Shown: positions 29,701 to 42,204, counted from the stretch's first letter. The stretch is 64,000 nt of DNA from Rhabditoides inermis (GCA_963966185.1 CAWZYM010000475.1:1-64000), one strand, 5' to 3'. A program made the numbers and translations. Notes: a model not told the origin generated them from the letters alone.

Positions 29701-32700
29701 AGAGGGGCGTGGAACGGACAGCGGAGGTGCGATAAGAACTAAGCGCCAAAACATGGAAAGTGGAGAGACTGGTGCGCTTCGCGCATCTGCCGCGCCAATC
29801 GAACCGGAATGGCAACCTATTGGTCTGTCAACAACCTCCGCCCATAGAAATCGAGGAAGAGAAAAGTCGCAAGCAGATTCTATTTGGACATCAGCCAGCC
29901 GGATGTGAAAAGTGGTCAACACGTACGCTCTCGCAAATGTCACACGTTTGCAAATGCCTGCTATCTTGGCATCACCAAACATCAGAGTCGGTGATCATGA
30001 CAGGGACAGGTGCAATAGTGCAAACACGGTCACTCACCGCCCAGGTAAGCGATAGCGCGTAAACGATCAACGAACATAAACAATGATGCACGCAGTGAAG
30101 TAGGTGATGGTGGAAAATGGAAAAGAGGTGGTCAGCGCCGCCAGCTCACAATCAATGTATGCTCGCGTTCCGTTGCTGTTCATCTCTCGTGTCTCGCCCC
30201 TTCTCCATTCCAAAGACACACCAGCAGCCAGTAAGCAAGAGCACCGGTGGAGGGAAACACAAAACAAAACCCCGAGCGAGCGAGTCGCGAGACACGAGAC
30301 GAGACACTGAAGAGAAAGGACGAGTGCAGAGCGAGTGAAATCAAAGCCGCCGAAAACCAACCGCCATGGGGGTTGGGAGAGCGCATCGCGATCGCGTCTG
30401 GAATGCGACATGCGCCATCGCGTCACGTATTCGCATAGACAAGACAATAGCAAGATGTGAATGTCGACGTTCGACGAAGTTTAAAACGGTTTGAGGGCAA
30501 TCGCCAGGAGTTTGAAAAGACTGACCGCTACACGCTACTTTATGACTTCATGTGTGACAGAACCAATCGCAACGCAAAATGAATTTCATCACTGTGGTCG
30601 GCCGCGCATCAACAATATTCCTTATACGACACAGATAATTCTGCGCATTGGATCCTTATCCCGCGATTACAAACAATCCCATAAATACAGAAATACCGCG
30701 TCGTATGGCGCTCGAAGACTGACAAATAAAATGAAAGGTGAAGGTGTGTGTGGCACTTTTTCACGTGAAAGGGCGCTATCATCTGCTCCGCTATCACAAG
30801 TCAAACAACACAACACCCTTTTGTCAGGGAAAGATTGTTCTGCGCCGAAGCAAAGGAAAGCGAAAAGGGGTTATGTTCGTAGTTGATTCGACAACAAAGT
30901 TGTTTTTTGCGGGAAAACAACGATTACTGCAGTCACATGTCACAACACAAATAATCTCACTACATTCATAAACATAATCATGCAACGGCGATCGGCAAAA
31001 TACAGAACACACAGACAGGTGGAAAGTTTCACTTCAGCTTATCGATTGTCCATATTCCATATGCATAGTCTAATTTTGAACATGTCTGAAATGTAACACA
31101 GACTGACAGGTAAAGTACGCAATGTATACTAAAAATAAAATTACACGAGCAAGACAAGTCGCTGATCCTGCTCGTGCTTAGTTCTAATGAACTCTGGAAA
31201 AAAATGACACACAAGTCAAACGCGCCAAATGCAATTAATGCATTCATGAGCGGGTGGTGACGCGGGGATAAGTAGACGCGACCAATGTGGCGCGACCGAA
31301 AAATGGCATATCCGGCGCGGCGTAATGAAGTGGTGCGAGTGGCAGATGCGCAAAGCCGAGCCACATCCCATTTGCAGAAACCCAGAAAAGCCACGCCACT
31401 CGCCACTCCACGCTCTCATTCATCCGTCCGCCAGAGTCCGAGTGTCCACTCCGCACATTCATCACAGCTGCCGACTGGCCGACTGCCTTCCTTCTCGGAA
31501 CGGAACACGCTGTCGGTTCGCATTCGTCATACACCAGTCAAATCACTCATATATCAGCTTTGCATGCCAACTTTGCATGCCAAGAATAACGCTCGGTGCG
31601 AGCAATTTACGACAGCATTACTCTGCGCCCGCGTATCGACGTGATAGTGAACGAGCACATTATAAAAGTGATAACGATCAATGTAAAAGGTAAGTACATA
31701 TTTCTTAATCGATGGAGAACACGCAAGGTACTGCAGCAGCAGACTAGACCGCGCTAGTTGCCTCCGGGGGGCTGTGCGGACTAGGGACGCGCGAGCGGAG
31801 AGTGGACAAACAAAACAAGTCCCCCCCGTGGGAAGAAGAAGACGGCGGGGAGAGCAGAGAGCTATCAGCACACACACGGAGATCATCCTCGCGCCGCGCG
31901 CGCGTTTCCGCGTACGGAAACGGAACGCACGCGCGCGAAGAACAACCAGGTGCAGTGATAAGAAATCGACAACAGCATCCAGGCGACTGCGACGGCCACC
32001 GATGACGAGTGTGGCAGAGCATTACACAGGTGTTTCACAGGCGCGGCTCGCCACAGTAAAATGGAATTGTGCATTCTATACACGCACGCACACACACACA
32101 CCCCAATCACCCAACACAAACATACCAACGCTCTCTCGCGTTTCAACCATCGGCCACCGCATTTTGTCGATAAATCAAACACGTTTTGCGAGCGAGTGGA
32201 CATGGCAGAGCAGGCAGGCAGTAATTGACTATTTACAGAATGGATAACAATACAAATATAATATAATAAAAACTGTAAAATCAATAATCAATCGATACAC
32301 TCACCAGCCGCGCGCCGGCTTCTTGCCCTCGCAGTTGTGCGCCGCCGAGCTGCTCTTGCGCTTGTTCTGCAAGCAACACATTGATTTTTCATTAAACGTT
32401 CAAGGTTATACTAATACAGCAACGTTACGTTACAAGACTACAAGTACAATAAGTGATAAACATTTCTTCAGCAGCAAGTATCGCTTTATCGCATATCGAA
32501 AAGGAGCTTAATCAAATACAACATAATGAAAACAAATAACAATGAGGAATTGACAAAGCAGAGAGAGTAGTTCAAAAATAAATGAGATAAATAAATGAAA
32601 CATACAAAAATGAAACAAACACGCGCACCATTCTGCTCTCATCGACGACGCTCTCGATTGAGCGACTGGCGCAGCGGGCGCCGGAGATGACCACCGGCGA

Positions 32701-33196
32701 GCGGTGCGAGTGCGCGGAGGAGAGAGAGGAGCGAGTGGCGCTGCGAGTACACGCCGCCGGGGGAGAGTCGATCCGGTCGCCACTCGCCTGATGAGATCAT
32801 GTTATAAATAGTATATTATATGTTTTGATACATTACATCTATCATGTTATATATGAATAGGCATCATACATCTATCAAAAGTTGAAGTTGAATAAGAAGC
32901 AGACAGTGGGTTCCTGTCGGATAACGCTGGTGAAAGACTGTTCATATCTATATCTATCACATCACTTCGTTAGCGTTTGTTGTACACAACGAAAAGAAAA
33001 TCTCAGCTGTCCTTCGCTTTCCCCGGCTAATTGCATGCTATCGCAACACTGCGATTAGATAGTGATGACATGTTCAGATGAACACTTGAACTTCGAAAAA
33101 AAGAAAACAAAGTAACTGACCATGCATGGCTGATCGACGTCGACGACGTCCATGGAACGCTCGTCGTCGTCGGCGAACGCCGATCTGGCAATCATA
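20660..33196 (-). CDS. FBXW7: F-box/WD40 substrate receptor, FBXW7/SEL-10 orthologue
   Basis: Substrate receptor of SCF E3 ligases that binds phosphodegrons. Twenty-two exons keep phase, giving at least 671 aa: 33121-33196, 32629-32787, 32305-32366, 28699-28761, 28389-28530, 27838-27908, 27721-27784, 27439-27495, 27174-27265, 26508-26630, 25289-25364, 24639-24767, 24259-24323, 23661-23783, 23030-23096, 22867-22953, 22147-22236, 21975-22053, 21754-21830, 21285-21435, 20803-20870, 20660-20755. The N-terminus is Asp/Ser-rich; the F-box spans about 200-262; eight WD40 blades follow, ending [19 protein letters not shown], near-identical to the human C-terminus. The three phosphate-binding Arg of the family are present (STDRT, STVRC, AAVRC). 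ATG 33195 directly follows a TTTCAG acceptor, so it may be a trans-splice site and the true start, or an upstream exon may be missing. Human FBXW7 is about 700 aa. Confidence 0.95.
24850..24925 (-). repeat. tRNA-like sequence (Leu/Ser type), intronic
   Basis: On the minus strand GATGGCCGAGTGGTGTAGTG gives an A-box, and GCAGGTTTTATCCC lies about 40 bases later as a weak B-box. A perfect cloverleaf is not formed, so a tRNA-derived SINE or pseudogene is more likely than a working tRNA. It lies in an intron of the FBXW7-type gene. Confidence 0.45.
25935..26164. mobile_element. Foldback (MITE-like) element in FBXW7 intron
   Basis: Two arms of about 90-100 bp in inverse orientation: from TTCTGTCTTTGCA at 25935 with CCATGGACAACTTTGCAGAAG, mirrored up to TGCAAAGACAGAA at 26164. 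The loop carries further inverted GGCCCTGGGC copies. No open frame. The target duplication is not clear. Confidence 0.75.
26698..26783. repeat. (TA)n microsatellite, about 43 units
   Basis: Pure TA run just upstream (minus sense) of the FBXW7 exon at 26508-26630. It matches the TRNT1 intron tract in type. Confidence 0.95.
28762..32304 (-). other. Longest FBXW7 intron, no embedded gene resolved
   Basis: 3.5 kb between exons 32305-32366 and 28699-28761. It has a TA run near 28783, a CT/GA-rich part near 29090 and many short open frames on both strands, none with splice or family support. In mammals alternative 5' exons of FBXW7 lie in comparable positions; I see no sequence evidence for one here. 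Confidence 0.5.
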
Positions 33197-34130
33197 CTGA
33201 AACCACGTGTTGTAAATACATACGGAAGAAGCCGATTAGTGATAACCTGCATCTTCCATTCGGCGCAAATGAATGATTTCGTTTTGTATGTGTCATGATC
33301 ATGTTTGCGATTTTGAATAAATCTTTGATTTGATTTGATAAAAGAAGCTTGACGCACTTTACCCGTGAAGAAATTGGAAAAATTCGATGCGAAACTGGTG
33401 GCACTTCTAGACGCGCATCGACGGCGGCAACCCACGCAAGCCGGACAAGTGTCTGAAACGCATCAGGTACAAGTGTCCTGAACGTATCGACGATGTTTTA
33501 TCAATAATGTTATAAATTTACATAGGAGGAATCGTATTATGCAAATACAAAATAAACAAAAACAAAATCATATGGTTTTGAACAGCCCATTGCGGGTACT
33601 GTAGCATTTATTTTTCTCGTTCTGTGCGAGACCATTACATTTTTATTTCAGGGTAAACAAGTAGTAATTGTGATTCAAAAGTAGTGTTATATTTTTACAA
33701 ACATAACTTTAATTATAGACACAGAAAAGATTCATGCTCTTGAACGCGTTTTTTTTCACGGTTTCCCCCCGCCCCCATTTAAACGACGCAGTGATACCGT
33801 CAGTTGAAATCATTTTTTTTCTCATAAATATTTATAATTCTTTTCATAAATGAACAAAAAACAAGAAGCTGTAACATAAACATTCACAGATGTAATCTGA
33901 ACATCTCAGAAACTCAAATAAGTTGGAATGTCCTGATTTAACAATATCGAATCAAGATCAACTGTCCAACGGGCTTTTCAGCTCTCCTCTCTCCCCCCTT
34001 TTTTCTCTCTCTTTATTCTCTATTACCTATTCTCTATTCTCTCGTTGATCATTATTTCTTTCCAACTTGCTTTGTGAGAACCTTCCATCTATTATCCTGT
34101 ATTGCATGATCACCACGCACCTTATCTAGG
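33197..34130. promoter_or_regulatory. Divergent intergenic region, FBXW7-type gene / BTB gene
   Basis: 933 bp between the first recognised exon of the minus-strand FBXW7-type gene and the ATG of the plus-strand BTB gene, so both promoters probably lie here. A coding-like minus-strand segment ending FFTGK|gtaaag at about 33360-33435 might be a further 5' exon but cannot be confirmed. A short CT-rich tract precedes the BTB start. Confidence 0.4.
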
Positions 34131-34513
34131 ATGTCCGCTGAGGATGCTTCTTCCTCAACATCGACCGTGAAGTTGCGCGTGGGCGGCCGGTGCTTCGAAA
34201 CCACCGAAGCCACTTTCACCCGATATCCCGCTTCCTTTTTCGGACCACTCATTTCGGAACGATCACTGATACATATTTTACAATTTAAAAGTGGCTCATT
34301 TGATAAGCACAACTACGCTACATATAAACATGATTTTTTCAAAGTGAACCATCCTTTTAAAATGTACCTTTTTATTTACTGTTTCAGAAGTCGTCCGAAA
34401 TCTTTATCGATCGCGACCCGCTGTTCTTTCCTCTGATCCTGAATCACCTCAGAGGAGAAGTGATCGATCTACCTATCTTCTTAGCTGATAAGCGCGCTTT
34501 TGCGCAAAGCTGA
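34131..34513 (+). CDS. Minimal BTB/T1 (KCTD-type) domain protein
   Basis: Two exons, 34131-34343 and 34388-34513, give 112 aa with phase kept. KLRVGGRCFETTEATFTRYP and IFIDRDPLFFPLILNHLRG are the two halves of a potassium-channel-tetramerisation-type BTB domain as in KCTD proteins, which often act as cullin-3 adaptors. The spacing between the halves is about 25 residues longer than usual (residues 46-71), so an intron may be hidden there or the exon 1 end misplaced. The frame stops soon after the BTB core with no C-terminal domain. I found no convincing further exon before 36 kb. It may be a truncated or fast-evolving copy. Function is not assignable beyond BTB-mediated assembly. Confidence 0.65.
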
Positions 34514-34897
34514 GGTCTCTCCCTCCCCCTTTCTCTCCCCCCTCTCTCTCTCCTCTCTCTCCCCCCTCTCTCTCCCCTCTCTCTCGCTCATCATGCGCTG
34601 ATCCAGCATCCAGTGATCCAGAGACACGGTAGTGAACAGTGAACATTGGGGAATACCTTTACCTTTCCCTTTTACAATATATCTATATACAATCAAATTT
34701 AAATGATAAAACAATTAGATTCATTAAATCATTTAAATCGTTCATTATAATATGTAAATTCGAACCGGTGTCAGGTAGGTGTGGAGAATAGTGAAGACTA
34801 TGTCGTTTCCCGCGGCAAGAGTGAAGAAGATACGGTATCTGCCGATGCCAGTGCGCACGTACTGCGAACGAATGCGTACGTACGAACGTTTCTCTCT

Positions 34898-34936
<39 letters not shown>

Positions 34937-35253
34937 TCTCTCGTACATTCACAGAAGCGCCAGTGTGTTAGTTATTGTTAGTCATTGGAACCTCTAGTTT
35001 TCCAGTTATAAAATCCAGTTTTCCACTGGTGGATTTTCCACTGTTTCCACTTTTTCTACTGAAAAACTGTAAAAGCCAACTGGAAAATCCAGTTTCCATT
35101 TGGAGTTTGGATCCAGTTGATACAGTAACGCGTTAGGACAGGATCTTTAGGAAATTATGGTTACGGTTATTGTCTACAGTTTACGGTTTATAGTTAGTCA
35201 AGATCAGTCAGTGAGCTATGCGTCCGCACGCCGATGATGAGCGCGCGACGCAG

Positions 35254-35294
<41 letters not shown>

Positions 35295-35333
35295 ATAACA
35301 CTCTCCGCGCATTCCTGCCTCCGTAGGAAAAAA

Positions 35334-35376
<43 letters not shown>

Positions 35377-36172
35377 GAGAGAGAGCGAGATGCAGGTGGC
35401 GGCGCACTTTCTGGTTGTGATGTTTCAAAACAACTCACAATTGAAAGTGTGAACAGCATCAGGTTGGATAGTATGGACGCCGCTCCGCAAATGTGCATAA
35501 CATATTCGGCTAGTAAAAACATCTTCGATCGGCGTCTGATGAAGATTCTTGCTTTTATACATTTACACCCTCATTATTCAGCTTTTATACATGGTTAGAT
35601 ACCTTGTCCAGCCACCACAAATCTTTTTTTTCTCGTCTGCTTTCTTTTTGTGCAAAAGTCACTCACACACCGATGTAAAGGTGTCATAAATTATTACGGT
35701 TGCTAAATTCGTTAACGGGCTGCTAACGAGTAATTGAAAATAATGTGCATCTTGATTCAAAATAATTATTCCAATTCCAGTCTGATTCTGATATAACGCT
35801 GAAATTTACTCACGTGCAATATTCACTCAAATTCTATACGTCTCCTCTCCTCCGCGAAAACTTCAACCAATACTTATGGCTGTGGGTCATTGCAATATAA
35901 CTAACTCTATGATTTTCAATAGCTTCACGGATGGTCGAACAGAGCATCTCACCTGATTGGAGTGTGTCGTTGCCCGCGGCTCGGATGCTCGGTTGCATTC
36001 TCCAATTTGCGCGTGACACAAAGGGGGACCGTGTCGAATGGTCTAATTGGACTTGGACATGGACATACTCCTGCCCGCGGTGTCTCCCTCCGGCCCGTCT
36101 CACCACTAACAGTACTCACCCCACCACATAAATACTCACCACAACGATCACTCACCCCGCTCACCTTTCACC
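34514..36172. other. Intergenic, microsatellite-rich
   Basis: CT-rich tracts at 34514-34588 and 34903-34942. At 35256-35290 a (CT)n run faces a (GA)n run at 35338-35385 across a 47-bp spacer, able to form a long hairpin. A 66-codon frame at 35931-36131 has no recognisable domain. No gene is supported. Confidence 0.5.
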
Positions 36173-37206
36173 ATGAAACTGCTCGCTCGACTCTCCAACG
36201 CGCTGCGCCGACTGCGTGGCAAGAAGAGGTACCGTAGGCTTTTAGATTACAGTAAATGACGTCATATTTGTTACCGTTAGTGACGTCATTGTTACCGTAC
36301 CCCCACTCGTTCCAGTAATCGCGCTCCGTCCCCCGCCGTGGAGGATTCGTTGGACGCCCGCGACACGACCTTCTGGCAGTGGCCGAATGAATTCGCGAAG
36401 ACTGTGGTGGATAGAACGGTCTTCGAGCCTCCCACTCTCCCTCTCCCTTTCTCCACCCTCGATGAACATCTCTTCACTTGTGCCATCTGCTCCGATACCG
36501 TATACAAGCCTGTCACGTGAGTTGGGATTACCGTAGTTCTGTGTGGTTCACTGTATTCTCTCATTACAGTATCATCCCGTGTCTGCATCGTTTCTGCTCG
36601 GGATGCATTTCTCGATGGTTCCATGCGAGCATCAAACCTACATGTCCCACGGTGAGTGCACACTAGAAAAAGATGCTGTTTGGTTATCAATGATAGCAAA
36701 GTCAAACTAGAATACATATGAATGAAACATGTACATGAGTCAAATGTTCAATGTGTTTTTTTCCAGTGTCGCACTTCCGCCACTGAACTGAAGAAGGACC
36801 CCACTTTCGATTCTATGCTCGATTTCTATCTCCAGTCTCATCCAGGTGAGAATGGCAGATTGGTAAAGCGGATGTATGATCTTATGATAATGACGTCACA
36901 GATGTTTGTAACTAATCGATTATAAACAATGACATTTCAGAAAGGCAGCGTTCTATCGTGGAGTGTGCCGACCTGGATCACTCCACTGCCACTTGTGTAT
37001 TCACCCTTCCGGACAGGGAGCGTGAGTTGCGCGAGGCGCGGAACGAGGCGCGAGAGATGCGCGAGAGGGCGCGGCACTTCCGCGACCAGGCCAGACAGGC
37101 GCGCCGTCTACTCCACAACCGGACTCTGCCCAGCTCCCTCAATCTATCAGTTCCTATTCTTAACGTTAATGATACCAGTCGACTTACCGTATACACATTT
37201 TGCTAA
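36173..37206 (+). CDS. CHFR-like C3HC4 RING-finger protein
   Basis: Five exons, 36173-36228, 36316-36516, 36570-36651, 36767-36845 and 36941-37206, join in phase to 227 aa. A basic N-terminus (MKLLARLSNALRRLRGKK) precedes a RING: CAIC, then CLHRFCSGC, then CPTC. The residues after the RING (DSMLDFYLQSHPERQRS) resemble the stretch after the CHFR RING (LVEAYLIQHP type). The C-terminal part is a charged Arg/Glu-rich helix (about 155-195) likely to form a coiled coil. RINGs of this type act as E3 ubiquitin ligases. Unlike CHFR there is no FHA domain and no C-terminal zinc-binding region, so this is CHFR-like only around the RING. AATAAA at 37665-37670 may end the transcript. Confidence 0.82.
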
Positions 37207-37991
37207 TGTTTCTTTGATGTTCCGCACGCTTATATCATATCTTTCCCGGTGTCTTGTTTATGTTTTGTGTCCGTATAAAAGTTGAATAATTTAGTTGTGT
37301 TTTTCCGTTCGGCTTCTATGATTCATTACCATGTAAAGCCACATTTCACCATCTGTGTTTCAACACTTTGTCGATCCGCGGATCCTTTTAGCGTTTCCCG
37401 GACCGACTACTTATGATAGGAACGATCAAGATTACTGCTAGCGAGAAAATGAATGGTCGAATGACAGATATACGAGCCACTGCATCCCCTGTCCCTATAG
37501 CACGCTGGTTCCCCGTCCCATTTTCAAGCTAGTGTGGCGTTCCTGTTTCTATTGAAATGAAATAATGTGATGTTTCTACCATGTGTTTTGTAGAAAACTA
37601 CACACAAATACCACATGTTTCTCGTAGTGTTATTTGTGTTTCTATGACGTTGCGTTGTTGTGGCAATAAAATCCTTATTCTTTTCTCTTATTTTTCGACA
37701 AGAAACGATCCTTCATCAGAAACAGTTGCCAATAGAAAACGACATTTTGTAATGTATGTATCGCATTTGAATCTTACTGCGCTGGATTTCCGTCTACTGA
37801 ACTGGCTCTTGATTTTTTAATGGAGAATTATTGGCGAAAAAATACATTCTTCCCTCCCATGAAAAATAACCACTGCAAATCGATGTGCAGAGAACAGAAA
37901 AAGAGAACGACTCGAATTTCAACTTGTCTGACGTGTAAAACAAAGAGAGAGTGGAAGTTAGGAAGGAAAAAGAGAGAAAGAGAGGGATAGG

Positions 37992-38025
<34 letters not shown>

Positions 38026-38033
38026 TTAATCCA
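37207..38033. other. Intergenic spacer
   Basis: Holds the probable 3' UTR of the RING gene (AATAAA at 37665) and a GA-rich tract at 37944-38025 leading into the receptor gene. No coding exon is recognised. Confidence 0.5.
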
Positions 38034-38504
38034 ATGTCGGTCGCTGGTCCACCGCTGCGCGTAGGATACGTTCTATCCGATCTTTACCCGACGATTTACC
38101 AAAATAGGCGAGTCATAGTCAGTTTAGAAAAAATGTTTGTTTATCAGTAGATACAAAACAGCAACATAGTCAATAAGGGTTAACCGAATGCTCGCTTGCA
38201 TGGGATCATCGATAAAAGAAAAGGGACAGGGTAAAATGTTCCACTTATGTTTCACTTTCAAACTAAATTTTTTTAATTATTTTTTATAGTTATTATCGAA
38301 ATTTGAATTTTCAGATTCACCGGCAAGTTCTACGGCTTCAACGTTGAAATATGGCGAATGCTGGCTGAGAGGCTGAATCGAAAGCTGGAATTCGTGCGAG
38401 GGGATGATTGGGGTGGGGGTTATTTGATTACCTGTTCATCTGATCAATTGATTGATAACAATGTTTCATGAGAGAGAGAGAGAGGAGAGAGAGAGAGGAG
38501 AGAT

Positions 38505-38544
<40 letters not shown>

Positions 38545-39753
38545 GATGTTTCAGGCGGGAGTATCGACAAGACCACGGGTCGCTGGACGGGGCTGTTTGA
38601 AATGGTAAGTGAGAAAGTAGTATATGTACTCGCAATCCGAAAGTGCGCCGAATCATTGTACCCACAGTTAGATACAGAGTACTGATACTGATACGGTACT
38701 GTACTGGTGCTGGTTTCCCAGTACCGGTACGAGTACACCATCATTCGCGCTCTGCGGCGGCTTGTACACCATCATTCGCGCCATCATTCGCCCTCTGCGG
38801 CACTCGCTAACTCTGACTAAAAATTCGTGAAGAAACGTTATGTGCCGTAACGCAGTAACGTAGTACAGTTGCGTGTTTGGTGTTTAAGATTTCAAAAAAA
38901 GGTATTTAGGTCGTAAACGGCACCACCTTGGGCACCCTCGAGGAGTGCACGATTCGCCCGGACAGATTGAAAGCATTCACGCCCACCCAGTATATCATAT
39001 ACGAAATGGTAAGAAATTTGGTGAATTATAAAATTCACCCTGCAATCAGCACACCTTGCAGGTAGGAAAACCGTGTGCATTATATGATTTTTCGATATCG
39101 CATCTTGAAAATTCTGGCGCGAGCCCTATCCTGAGCTGAAAAAGATAATCATGGAATAGTTTTCTTGTACCAGTTCTAAAGTCTTTCCTATTTCACAGGA
39201 GTCCTACTACCGGCGGCGCACTATTCAAACCACTTCCAACATTCGCGGATATATTGTATTCGACGTAAAACTATTTTATAGTATTATATAATGATGTAAT
39301 AATAATCTACTTTTTTCCAGCCAAGCTTCTACTATCTGGCATTCATATTCTACTTGATTGTGTTTTGGGGAGAGTCTATCGTCTACGTTCTTCAGCCATG
39401 TATTAGGAGAGAGAAGCGGTATAGATCGGGTGGGTTTGTATGTTTGATTATTGTGACCAAAACTGATTAGTTCGACATATACAAACTATAAAAGCATACT
39501 AGTCGATTAACAAACTGTTAGTATGATAACACATCAGCTCTGTCCTTTTCTGTCATTGTTCTTACTAGTTACTATGTATGTACATCACAAAATTGTTATC
39601 AACAATTCACGGCAACCTAAACCACATGCGTGATACGTATGTACATTTTTAAGTCTGTCATTTCTTCCACTCGATCGCATGGGATCTATACGATATGAAG
39701 GCTTTCTGGAGGATGCGGAACTATCAGCGGTGACTCTCTCTCTCCTCTCTCTC

Positions 39754-39785
<32 letters not shown>

Positions 39786-41186
39786 CCCCCCCCTCTCTCC
39801 CCTCTCTCTCCTCTCTCCTCTCTCCTCTCTCTCTCCCTCTCCCCCCTCTCTCTTTTTCTCTCTCTCTCCTCTACCTCTCCCCCTCTCTCCTCTTTATCTC
39901 TCTTTCTCTCTCTCTCCCCCCTCACCCTCTTCCCTACCAGTCTCTCCACCCCCTTCTACCTGCTCTCTCTGATGTTCATCTACTGGAACTACACCGCCGG
40001 CTACACTGGCAGTATATCCGCGCCCAAGTACAAGCCGTTCACGTGAGTTGTTGAGAATTGACGATTAATGTTTTTCAATCTCAAATTGTCTGGTCCTTTC
40101 GGTTATTTGGCACTGCCAACTGTATGTTCCGAGCACGTTACGGGATTTTTTTGTTCACGTCAGTCTGACGATACTAGACACTGATCCATGTCCTCATATA
40201 GTAGCGGTCAGTCTCTGTACTGGTTACTGGAATTATTATATTGTAAGGCGTTCACGTGAATCGGACATTCAAAGAAATCAGTACTTTGTTCTTCGGGTGG
40301 ATTTTGTCCACGTTAGTGGAAAATTCGATTTTGCATTACAGAGAGAAAATAGGGTCGGAATCGGGAAATGCACTTTTTTGATTTTTGAGTCATAGACACA
40401 ATGTAATACGATACACACATATTTGTTCTGTCGATTTTGTAGTCCTCACACTTGTGCGTTCAACAACGAATAGTTTTGCGAAATGATAACAGTAGTAATC
40501 TCTTGTCAAAAGAAAATCAAGTGATGAGAAATACATATGTCGCTCTGATTTTGACGTTTGCTTTCCAGCTTCGAAGGTCTGTTGTCTGATCTGCAGAGCG
40601 GCGCGAGTCGAATCATCGTCAAAAACGCTGGCTTCATCACGGAAGAAGAGGTACTCATTTTAATTATTTATTCAAAAATATAAATAGTACACTATTATTG
40701 TTATTTTATTTTATTCATTTTTCTAATGCTGTCACGTCAACCAACGCGCAGTGCGTACATAGTTTCCTATTACTGACACGCTCGAGTTTCACTCGTTGCA
40801 TGCTATGAGCAAAGTTTGAGGGTTCAAAAATGACCGAAGTAAATGAAGATTGAAGAACATTCTAGAAGAATATATATCAATAAGAAAAATAAACATTATA
40901 TAGAAAAGATAAGAAAAAACATCGACTCACATTTTTTTTCCAGAGATTTCTCTTCTACGGTCGCAACGTGTCGAGTTCTGTTGTCATGGTTGAGAGTGAA
41001 CTGCACGAGTTGTTGAACAAGGTAATGAAAATATTTGTCATTCAATTTCTCGTTGCAATCGATCTCGAGATCTGTTCTTTTTTCGAAATGTTAACTTCGA
41101 AATTTGGCTTTTCACTCATCATTTCAATAGCTAAACGGAACTGTAATTTGCAATTTATGTTTTCTTGTATGTAGCAACACGCCTCT

Positions 41187-41244
<58 letters not shown>

Positions 41245-42204
41245 CAGGTGTGCTCCGATCCCTCCCTGGTGACTGAGCTGATGCTGGCGGATGCGTATGT
41301 CAGCGACGACCCCGCATACAGCATGTGCGAGCTGGTGCAGTGAGTATTATTATCATTGTTATTTTTATTGTTTTTTTTTATTATTTTATATTAATATTGT
41401 TTTCTGTTATTTTGTATATCAATTATAAATATCCATGTTTTAGAGTCTCACTTCCAGTGGACTCGAAAATCCGCACGGAATTGTTCACGAACACGGAAGT
41501 TGGCAGGTTCGCGATTTTTCATTAATATTTTTGTTTTTATTTATCATTTTCAGAGCATTCGGCTACTCCTACTTTCTACACAAATCTACGCCGAGGAAAA
41601 TTGTGGAGAAGTTCAACGAGATCATTTTGAAAATGTTCAGCGAAGACAAAGTGAAAAGAGTATTTAACTTTGAAAAATGTTCATTACATATTTTTTAAAC
41701 TTTTTTATAGGTAAACTTGTTTTGGTGGCGTCGCTATACCAATCGACCAAGGGAATTCCAGAAGGTTCCTGGCAGTTTGGTCGCTTTCCCTATTCCTCTA
41801 GCCAACATGCGCATTATATTTGAGGTTTGCGGATTTCATATTATACATTACAATACGATAATTATGGTATTTTTTATCGACACATGTAATGTAAAAGTGT
41901 GCATCTGGGCATCTTCACATCCTGACTCTTCTCTGAATTCGTTGAATTCAATTTGTAAAAAAAGAACTCATCAAACAGTTAAAAAGTTTTGCAGGTTCTA
42001 TTGTACGGTTACGCTGGTGCTTTCGTTTTATTCATTCTCGAAATCCTATTTTTCTACGTATACAATTATGTTCGCGGATCAAAACTAGACAATTTGATTA
42101 TGAGGTAAATCGAAAATATGGATTGATGCAAAACTAACAGTATGCAAACACATTGCAGTTTTCGAAATTTGAGTAGTCGTCTACGGCCTAAACCGACTGT
42201 ATAG
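38034..42204 (+). CDS. Divergent ionotropic glutamate receptor-like channel (IR-like)
   Basis: Sixteen exons keep phase for 438 aa: 38034-38107, 38315-38412, 38555-38604, 38910-39008, 39199-39264, 39321-39437, 39701-39729, 39941-40042, 40569-40650, 40944-41021, 41248-41339, 41444-41506, 41554-41650, 41711-41824, 41995-42104, 42159-42204. The S1 ligand-binding half starts LRVGYVLSDLYP and contains GFNVEIWRMLAERL and RWTGLFEMV. M1 is SFYYLAFIFYLIVFWGESIV. M3 is PFYLLSLMFIYWNYTAGYTG; its YTAGYTG lies where iGluRs have SYTANLAAF. S2 follows and M4 is LLYGYAGAFVLFILEILFFY. The M1-M3 stretch (about 30 residues, basic) lacks a clear pore loop. There is no amino-terminal domain, as in IR-type receptors; a signal peptide exon upstream may be missing. 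Intron 1 uses a GC donor (AG|gcgagt). AATAAA lies 5 bases after the stop. Confidence 0.85.

Noticed and set aside
29600..31693. Several 90-130 codon frames in the long FBXW7 intron
   Set aside because: No domain, no consistent splice signals, low-complexity Arg/Ser content on both strands.
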